Part shown: positions 58,651 through 64,000 of the stretch, piece after piece
Layout: each line of letters begins with the position of its first letter
How positions within the stretch are numbered: position 1 is the first letter of the stretch
Assembly (NCBI RefSeq): GCF_000820515.1
Contig: NZ_JXDG01000011.1
Coordinates: forward strand, 62,001-126,000
Reading direction: 5' to 3'
Length of the DNA stretch: 64,000 bases
From: Pseudomonas batumici
Lineage (GTDB): Bacteria; Pseudomonadota; Gammaproteobacteria; Pseudomonadales; Pseudomonadaceae
Program-made: the position numbers and the translations under genes
Notes under the pieces: model-generated
The model's input: the letters and a program-made list of their open reading frames with translations, nothing else
Databases searched by the model: none
What the model was told of the DNA's origin: nothing

Positions 58651-59676
58651 TCACACCTCGCTCGCCAGCACGGTCATGGCTTGCCGCGCCCAGCGCGCGG
58701 TGATGCGCTGGCCGGCCTGGTGTCCGGCGCTGGTGTCCAACCATTGCGTGTTGGGCTGGCTGATGTTCAGGGTCTGGCCGTTGTCCAGTTTCAGTTCGTA
58801 GCGGGTGGCGCTGCCCTGGTACTGGATATCGTGGAGCAGGCCGCTGATCTCGACCTCGTGGCTTTGCACCGGTCCGTCGGCGAAGCGCACGTGTTCCGGG
58901 CGGATCGACAGCGGCAGGTCGCTGCCACAGAGCTGTTTCGCCAACTCGCCGCGAATCACGTTGGAAGTGCCGACGAACTCGGCGACAAACGCAGTGGCCG
59001 GCTTCATGTAGAGGTTGCGCGGGCTGTCGACCTGTTCGATGCGGCCTTTGTTGAACACCGCCACGCGGTCGGACATGGACAGGGCTTCGGTCTGGTCGTG
59101 GGTGACGAAGATGAAGGTGATGCCCAGTTGCCGTTGCAGCTTTTTCAGTTCACCTTGCATCTGTTCGCGCAGCTTGAGGTCCAGCGCCCCGAGGGGTTCG
59201 TCGAGCAACAGCACCCGGGGGCGGTTGACCAGAGCGCGGGCCAGGGCCACGCGCTGGCGTTGGCCGCCGGAGAGCTGCACCGGCTTGCGCTCGCCGTAGC
59301 CGGCCAGGGCGACCATGCCCAGGGCTTCTTCGGCGCGGTTCAGGCGTTCGTGCTTGCCGACGCCTTTGACTTTCAAACCGTAGGCGACGTTGTCGCGCAC
59401 GTTCATGTGTGGGAACAGCGCGTAATCCTGGAACACGGTGTTCACGTCGCGCTGATAGGGCGGCAGGCCGGCGGCTTCTTCGCCATGGATGCGGATCGAG
59501 CCGGCGCTGGGTTGTTCGAAACCGGCGATCAGGCGCAGGCAGGTGGTCTTGCCCGAGCCGGAAGGGCCGAGCATGGAAAAGAACTCGCCGTCCTGGATAT
59601 CGATGGAGACCCGGTCTACGGCTTTCACTTCGCCGAATTGACGGGAAACGTGGGTGAACTGGACTGCAAGCGTCAT
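58651..59676 (-). CDS. ABC transporter ATP-binding protein, PotA/YdcT type
   Basis: A 341-residue ATPase with Walker A GPSGSGKTT, signature LSGGQRQRVALARAL, Walker B VLLLDEPLGALD, the switch His in FVTHDQTEAL, and a C-terminal TOBE/OB regulatory domain. It energises the adjacent permeases. It is separated from the binding-protein gene by about 208 bp that contain a REPIN. Confidence 0.93.
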   Translation of the reverse strand: MTLAVQFTHVSRQFGEVKAVDRVSIDIQDGEFFSMLGPSGSGKTTCLRLIAGFEQPSAGSIRIHGEEAAGLPPYQRDVNTVFQDYALFPHMNVRDNVAYGLKVKGVGKHERLNRAEEALGMVALAGYGERKPVQLSGGQRQRVALARALVNRPRVLLLDEPLGALDLKLREQMQGELKKLQRQLGITFIFVTHDQTEALSMSDRVAVFNKGRIEQVDSPRNLYMKPATAFVAEFVGTSNVIRGELAKQLCGSDLPLSIRPEHVRFADGPVQSHEVEISGLLHDIQYQGSATRYELKLDNGQTLNISQPNTQWLDTSAGHQAGQRITARWARQAMTVLASEV

Positions 59677-59780
59677 GAGGCGGTGCTCCGAGAAGGCACG
59701 GGTTATGGCAGCGGCCCGGCCTGGACTTCTGGAAAATCTGAATCGGTGGAGAGCGATCTGACTAACACCGCGCCCCCCCC

Positions 59781-59864
59781 TGTAGGAGCTGGCTTGCCAG
59801 CGATGAGGCCCGTGAGCCTTGCATCGCCCATCCGGACGCCATCGCCAGCAAGCCGGCTCCTACA
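59781..59864. repeat. REPIN inside the ABC transporter operon
   Basis: TGTAGGAGCTGGCTTGCCAGCGAT and ATCGCCAGCAAGCCGGCTCCTACA form the two arms. The middle matches the copy at 28686-28784 closely. It lies between the binding-protein gene and the ATPase gene, where a stable stem could protect the upstream message and make the binding protein more abundant than the rest. Confidence 0.9.
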
Positions 59865-59884
59865 AGTTCAAGAGCGCATGGGAC

Positions 59885-61036
59885 TCAACGACCGCCCATG
59901 ATCGCGATGTAGTCCTGGGTCCAGCGGCTGTACGGCACGAACTTGCCGCCTGCGGCCTGCGGGGTGGTCCAGAAGGCGATCTTGTCGAAGTGGTCGAAGC
60001 CGTTGGTCTTGCAGCCTTCGGCCCCCAGCAGCTCGCTTTCCTTGCACGCCGCCGGCACCGCCGGCAACGAGCCGAACCAGGCCGCGACGTCGCCCTGGAC
60101 CTTGGGCTGCAACGACCAGTCCATCCACTTGTAGGCGCAGTTGGGGTGCTTGGCATCGGCGTGCAGCATGGTGGTGTCGGCCCAGCCGGTGACGCCTTCC
60201 TTCGGAATGGTCGAGGCCACCGGTTGCTTGTCCGCCTGCAGGCCGTTGACCATGTAGCCCCAGGAGCTGGACGCGGCGACACCTTCGTTCTTGAAGTCGC
60301 TCATTTGCACTGTGGCGTCATGCCAGTAGCGGTGGATCAACGGCTGCTGCGCGCGCAGCAGGTCGAGCACGGCCTTGTACTGGGGCTCGGTCAGTTCGTA
60401 GGGGTTCTGGATGCCCAGTTCCGGTTTGGCCGACTTGAGGTACAGCGCCGCGTCGGCGATATAGATCGGGCCGTCATAGGCCTGCACACGGCCCTTGTTC
60501 GCCTTGCCATCCGGGAGGTTCTGCGGGTCGAACAGCACGCCCCAACTGGTCGGTGCCTGCTTGAACACGTTGGTGTTGTACATCAGCACGTTCGGGCCCC
60601 ACTGATAAGGCGTGCCGTAGGTCTGCTTGTTGACCACGTACCAGGGTGCATCCTTGAGACGCGGGTCGAGGTTCTTCCAGTTCGGGATCAACGCCGGGTT
60701 GATCGGTTGCACACGCTTGCCAACGATCAGTCGCAGGGAGGCGTCGCCGGAGGCGGTGACCAGGTCATAACCTCCCTTGGCCATCAAGCTGACCATTTCA
60801 TCGGAGGTGGCCGCCGTCTTCACGCTGACCTTGCAGCCGGTTTCCTTCTCGAAGCCCGTCACCCAGTCGTAGGCCTTGTCGCTTTCGCCACGCTCGATGT
60901 AGCCGGGCCAGGCGACGATATCCAGTTGGCCTTCGCCCGCACCGACGGCTTTCAGCGGCTCGGCGGCCTGGATCGAAACGCTGGCCAGCAGCGCGGTGGT
61001 CATTGCACTGAGCAGTGCGGTCTTGTGCACGAACAT
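59885..61036 (-). CDS. Periplasmic polyamine-type substrate-binding protein, PotD/YdcS type
   Basis: The 383 residues have the signal peptide MFVHKTALLSAMTTALLASVSIQAAE and a spermidine/putrescine-binding fold: LDIVAWPGYIERGESDKAYDWVTGFEKETGCKV, YQWGPNVLMYNTNVF and AYKWMDWSLQPKVQGDVAAWFGSLPA. It presumably captures putrescine or a related amine for the permeases downstream. YdcS itself is associated with putrescine (and with DNA uptake reports); the ligand here is inference. Confidence 0.9.
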   Translation of the reverse strand: MFVHKTALLSAMTTALLASVSIQAAEPLKAVGAGEGQLDIVAWPGYIERGESDKAYDWVTGFEKETGCKVSVKTAATSDEMVSLMAKGGYDLVTASGDASLRLIVGKRVQPINPALIPNWKNLDPRLKDAPWYVVNKQTYGTPYQWGPNVLMYNTNVFKQAPTSWGVLFDPQNLPDGKANKGRVQAYDGPIYIADAALYLKSAKPELGIQNPYELTEPQYKAVLDLLRAQQPLIHRYWHDATVQMSDFKNEGVAASSSWGYMVNGLQADKQPVASTIPKEGVTGWADTTMLHADAKHPNCAYKWMDWSLQPKVQGDVAAWFGSLPAVPAACKESELLGAEGCKTNGFDHFDKIAFWTTPQAAGGKFVPYSRWTQDYIAIMGGR

Positions 61037-61123
61037 GGGGGTTCCCTCTTCTTTAAATTATGGTCGGGGCAGTTGAACGTGATGCAGCGTGCCGTTGCGG
61101 GCTGGTTATTAGCGTCAAGCGTC

Positions 61124-62614
61124 TTACAGATGCTGGCCGTGGCGCGCCATGATGTGTCGCACCACGCTGTAGTCCTGAAGCGAATCGCTGGACAGGTCCT
61201 TGCCGTAGCCGGAGCGCTTCAGGCCGCCGTGGGGCATTTCGCTGACCAGTATGAAATGGCTGTTGATCCAGGTGCAGCCGTATTGCAGGCGCGAGGCCAC
61301 CTGCATGGCCTTGTCCAGGTTCTGGGTCCAGACCGACGAGGCCAGGCCGTATTCCGAGTCGTTGGCCCAGTCCACCGCCTGGCCCAGTTCGTCGAAGCGG
61401 GTCACGGTGACCACCGGGCCGAACACTTCGCGCTGGACGATTTCGTCGCTCTGTCGGCAGCCGGCGAGCAAGGTCGGCTGGTAATAGAAGCCGGCCCCGG
61501 AATGCACCGCGGCCCCGGTGATCCGTTCGATGTGCGGTTGGCCCAGGGCGCGCTCGACGAAACTGGCAACGCGGTCGCGCTGGCGGGTGCTGATCAGCGG
61601 GCCGATCTCGTTGTCGGCGTCGCGCTTGCCGGCAAACCTCAGGCTGCTGACCGCCGCCCCGAGTTCGGCCACCAGTTTGTCGTGAATGCCGGCCTGGGCG
61701 TAGATCCGGCAGGCGGCGGTGCAATCCTGCCCGGCGTTGTAGTAGCCGTAGTTGCGCACGCCCTCGACCACGGCCTGCAGGTCGGCGTCGTTGCAGACGA
61801 TCACCGGGGCCTTGCCGCCCAGTTCCAGGTGGGTGCGCTTCACGCTCTTGGCGGCGGCCTGGAGGATTTTCTGGCCGGTGACGATATCGCCGGTCAGCGA
61901 CACCATGCGCACTTTCGGATGGCTGACCAGATGGCTGCCGACCCCTTCGCCACCGCCGCAGACGATATTGATCACCCCAGGTGGCAGCAATTCGGCGAGC
62001 AGCGGCGCCAGGGCGAGGATCGACAGTGGCGTGTGTTCGGACGGTTTGAACACCAGGGTGTTGCCGGCGGCCAGGGCCGGGGCGATCTTCCACGCCGCCA
62101 TCATGATCGGGTAGTTCCAGGGGGCGATGGAGGCCACCACGCCGATCGGGTCGCGGCGGACCATGCTGGTGTAGCCCGGCAGGTATTCGCCGGACAGTTG
62201 GCCGGTCTGGCAGCGCACGGCACCGGCAAAGAAGCGGAATACGTCGACGGTGGCGCTCAGGTCGTCCTGGCGGGCCAGGTGCAGGGGCTTGCCGCAGTTC
62301 AGGGATTCCAGGCGGGCCAGCAGGTCGGCGTTTTTCTCCACCGCCTCGGCGATCGCCAGGAGGACATTGGCGCGTTGCTGCGGGGTGGTCCGCGACCAGC
62401 CGGCAAAGGCCCGATAGGCAGCGAGGATGGCGCTTTCGACCTGTTCGCCGCTGGCTTCGGCGATGTGGGTGAGCACCTCGCCCGTGGCCGGGTTGAGGAT
62501 CGGCTCGGCCACACCCTGGCCGGCAACGAGCTGTCCGTCGATCAGCAAGGCGGTGAACAGTGGGGTCGGGTGCGCGCCAGCCATTTTGCGAGTTCTCTTT
62601 TCTTGTGTGGCCAT
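61124..62614 (-). CDS. Second aminobutyraldehyde dehydrogenase-like aldehyde dehydrogenase
   Basis: From the ATG at 62614 (AGGGGA 7 bases upstream) the protein is 496 residues, with a 20-residue N-terminal extension ([20 protein letters not shown]) before the catalytic domain; an ATG at 62584 is possible. Glu and Cys are present in [11 protein letters not shown] and [11 protein letters not shown]. It is a clear paralogue of the enzyme at the other end of the transporter operon, so GABA or beta-alanine aldehydes are likely substrates. It lies upstream of the binding-protein gene on the same strand. Confidence 0.88.
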   Translation of the reverse strand: MATQEKRTRKMAGAHPTPLFTALLIDGQLVAGQGVAEPILNPATGEVLTHIAEASGEQVESAILAAYRAFAGWSRTTPQQRANVLLAIAEAVEKNADLLARLESLNCGKPLHLARQDDLSATVDVFRFFAGAVRCQTGQLSGEYLPGYTSMVRRDPIGVVASIAPWNYPIMMAAWKIAPALAAGNTLVFKPSEHTPLSILALAPLLAELLPPGVINIVCGGGEGVGSHLVSHPKVRMVSLTGDIVTGQKILQAAAKSVKRTHLELGGKAPVIVCNDADLQAVVEGVRNYGYYNAGQDCTAACRIYAQAGIHDKLVAELGAAVSSLRFAGKRDADNEIGPLISTRQRDRVASFVERALGQPHIERITGAAVHSGAGFYYQPTLLAGCRQSDEIVQREVFGPVVTVTRFDELGQAVDWANDSEYGLASSVWTQNLDKAMQVASRLQYGCTWINSHFILVSEMPHGGLKRSGYGKDLSSDSLQDYSVVRHIMARHGQHL

Positions 62615-62644
62615 GGAACTTCCCCTGTAGCAGGAGTCCGGCCT

Positions 62645-62668
62645 GTCTCTGGATGGATGGCCAGAGAC
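62645..62668. other. Perfect inverted repeat before the second aldehyde dehydrogenase
   Basis: GTCTCTGG and CCAGAGAC flank the direct repeat ATGGATGG. It is in the 106-bp gap between the LysR gene and the dehydrogenase start, so it could be a regulator site or a leader stem. Confidence 0.5.
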
Positions 62669-62720
62669 TAGTGGGCGGACGGGAGGTCGACAAATACTAA
62701 ATACTGAATGCGGCGTTCGA

Positions 62721-63635
62721 TTAAATCGATGGCTTGCGCCCGCCATGGGGTTGTTCGCGGGCCACGGTCAGGAACGGGTCCACCAGGGGCGGCCGGGCGG
62801 TGCCGCGGCGCCAGGCCAGGCCCACGTCCAGGGTCTGGCTCAGGTCGGCCAGCGGGCGGGCTTCGATGATGTCGCCTTCCAGCGACCAGGGCCGGTAGGT
62901 CATGTCCGGCTGGATCGACACCCCGAGCCCGGCGGCCACCAAACTACGCACGGCTTCGGTGGACGCGGTGCGCAGGGTGATCCGCGGCTGCAGGCCGGCG
63001 CCGCGCCACATGCGTTGGGCATGGCGGTCCATTTCATCGACATTGAGCTGGATCAGCGGTTCGCGGGCGACGTCGGCGAGGTTGATGCTGTCGTGTTCCA
63101 ACAGCGGGTGCTGGGCCGGCAGCCACAGGCGGTGCGGCGAATGGGTCAGGACCTCGGTCTGCAGGGCATGGCGGTCCTCCAGGTTGGAGAGGATCAGCAC
63201 CCCGACGTCGATCTCGCCGCTGACCAGCAGGTGTTCGATGTAGGGCCGCTCGTCTTCCATGACGCGGATCTCCACGTTGGGGTAGGCGCGCTGGAAGCGG
63301 GTCAGCAGGTCGGCGAGGTAGTAGCCGGCCACCAGGCTGGTCACGCCGATGGTCAGTTGCCCGGCCACCTGGTCGGTGCTCTGTTGCAGGCTGCGCTTGG
63401 CGTTGTCGACGGTGGCGAGGATCAGGTGGGCCTGGCGCAGGAACTGGTGGCCCTGGTGGGTCAGGGTCATGCCCTTGGCGTGGCGGTTGAACAGGCTGAC
63501 GCCGATCTCCTGCTCCAGCTGCTGGATCGCCAGGGTCAGGGTCGACTGGGAAATGAACACCGCCTGGGCGGCGGCTGAGATCGAGCCGGTTTCGGCCACG
63601 GCGATGAAGTGACGGATCTGGCGCAGGGTCATCAT
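62721..63635 (-). CDS. LysR-family transcriptional regulator
   Basis: A 304-residue LTTR starting [52 protein letters not shown], the winged helix-turn-helix at about residues 1-60. A LysR substrate-binding domain follows with [32 protein letters not shown]. It lies just upstream of, and in the same direction as, the second dehydrogenase, and may control the amine cluster; that target is inferred from position. Confidence 0.88.
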   Translation of the reverse strand: MMTLRQIRHFIAVAETGSISAAAQAVFISQSTLTLAIQQLEQEIGVSLFNRHAKGMTLTHQGHQFLRQAHLILATVDNAKRSLQQSTDQVAGQLTIGVTSLVAGYYLADLLTRFQRAYPNVEIRVMEDERPYIEHLLVSGEIDVGVLILSNLEDRHALQTEVLTHSPHRLWLPAQHPLLEHDSINLADVAREPLIQLNVDEMDRHAQRMWRGAGLQPRITLRTASTEAVRSLVAAGLGVSIQPDMTYRPWSLEGDIIEARPLADLSQTLDVGLAWRRGTARPPLVDPFLTVAREQPHGGRKPSI

Positions 63636-63803
63636 GGGCGGCGCACCGAGGCCGGTGTTCCCGGCAGGTTGTTTTTATGGATGCGACCCAGTGTATATCT
63701 TTTTAATCGATGGCCTGGCAGGCGGGGATATCTCGATCATATCCACAACGAGTTTGTTATCGAATTCAAACCCGATGCCTGCAGGCCCTGTGTAGCTTCA
63801 GTA

Positions 63804-64000
63804 CTATTTCAGCGTGACATCGATCATCGGTGGGATGTAGCCGTAGTCATACTCGGCCACCACGAAGGTTTGCTGCCCTTTCACCTTGATGCCCACGGTT
63901 GGCGCTTCAGTCCCGCCGATGCGGAACTTCATTCCGGTGGTGAGCTCATCGGTCGGTACGCTGTCGATGAACGAGGTCACCAGGCCGTTGGGCATCACAT
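63804..64000 (-). CDS. Partial gene of unknown function
   Basis: The minus strand is open from the right edge to a TAG at 63804 and reads ...[64 protein letters not shown]. The alternating hydrophobic pattern suggests a beta-rich tail. The start may lie beyond the window. I recognise no family. Confidence 0.5.
   Translation of the reverse strand, partial: VMPNGLVTSFIDSVPTDELTTGMKFRIGGTEAPTVGIKVKGQQTFVVAEYDYGYIPPMIDVTLK

Noticed and set aside
61037..61123. Possible sigma-54 promoter before the polyamine binding-protein gene
   Set aside because: A GGCACG...GC-like pair exists on the minus strand, but the GG and GC doublets are about 8 bases apart rather than 12.
59819..62671. Long plus-strand frame across the binding protein and second aldehyde dehydrogenase genes
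   Set aside because: It has no domain motifs and overlaps two clear minus-strand genes and a REPIN.

Overview
The window is a stretch of chromosome from a Pseudomonas, most likely of the P. fluorescens species complex. The base composition is GC-rich. The gene orders lptF-lptG, lepA-lepB-rnc-era-recO-pdxJ, rpsP-rimM-trmD-rplS and xerD-dsbC-hom-thrC are those of Pseudomonas, as is the nag phosphotransferase cluster. Intergenic REP/REPIN repeats of the type built on 'gtaggagc...gctcctac' are also typical of this group. Species assignment is an inference from gene content and remembered protein sequences.

Layout. 0-9 kb is core: the start of pepA, the LptFG lipopolysaccharide exporter permeases, elongation factor LepA, signal peptidase, RNase III, Era, RecO and PdxJ. 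9.3-15.3 kb holds the lytic transglycosylase mltF, purL and a NIF3/CutA-like protein. 15.4-16.5 kb carries an accessory gene for a predicted secreted protein that looks like two ADP-ribosyltransferase folds in tandem, the first with an intact R / S-T / E-x-E catalytic set. 16.8-24.0 kb is a complete N-acetylglucosamine uptake and catabolism operon: a GntR regulator, NagA, a SIS-domain deaminase-like protein, a fused EIIA-HPr-EI, and an EIIC-EIIB transporter with a second, degenerate EIIB. 24.1-28.6 kb holds small housekeeping genes and purT. 28.9-32.5 kb holds an MFS transporter, a CNNM/CorC-type protein and a CcsA-like membrane protein. 32.7-41.0 kb is again core: ffh, the rpsP operon, xerD, dsbC, hom and thrC.

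41.1-47.5 kb is a signalling region. It has a large hybrid sensor kinase with two periplasmic-binding domains (BvgS/EvgS/RocS type), a receiver-only protein resembling the receiver of RocR without its EAL domain, a convergent LuxR-type response regulator, a DUF3509 protein and a free periplasmic solute-binding protein. 47.5-52.4 kb holds a CoA transferase, yaeQ, recJ and an old-yellow-enzyme reductase. 52.6-55.3 kb is an accessory patch with a small P-loop kinase-like ATPase, a 63-residue hypothetical protein and an AT-richer hipBA toxin-antitoxin operon. The same pair of palindromic operators, spaced 31 bp centre to centre, lies at both ends of the hipBA operon. 55.4-63.6 kb is a polyamine-type ABC transporter with two paralogous aminobutyraldehyde dehydrogenases and a LysR regulator. 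A partial gene of unknown function ends the window.

The strongest leads beyond routine annotation are the tandem ADP-ribosyltransferase-like protein, the duplicated hipBA operator pair, the EAL-less RocR-like receiver beside its sensor, the second EIIB in NagE, and the run of three hairpins between dsbC and hom. No tRNA, rRNA, CRISPR array, insertion sequence or prophage was recognised.
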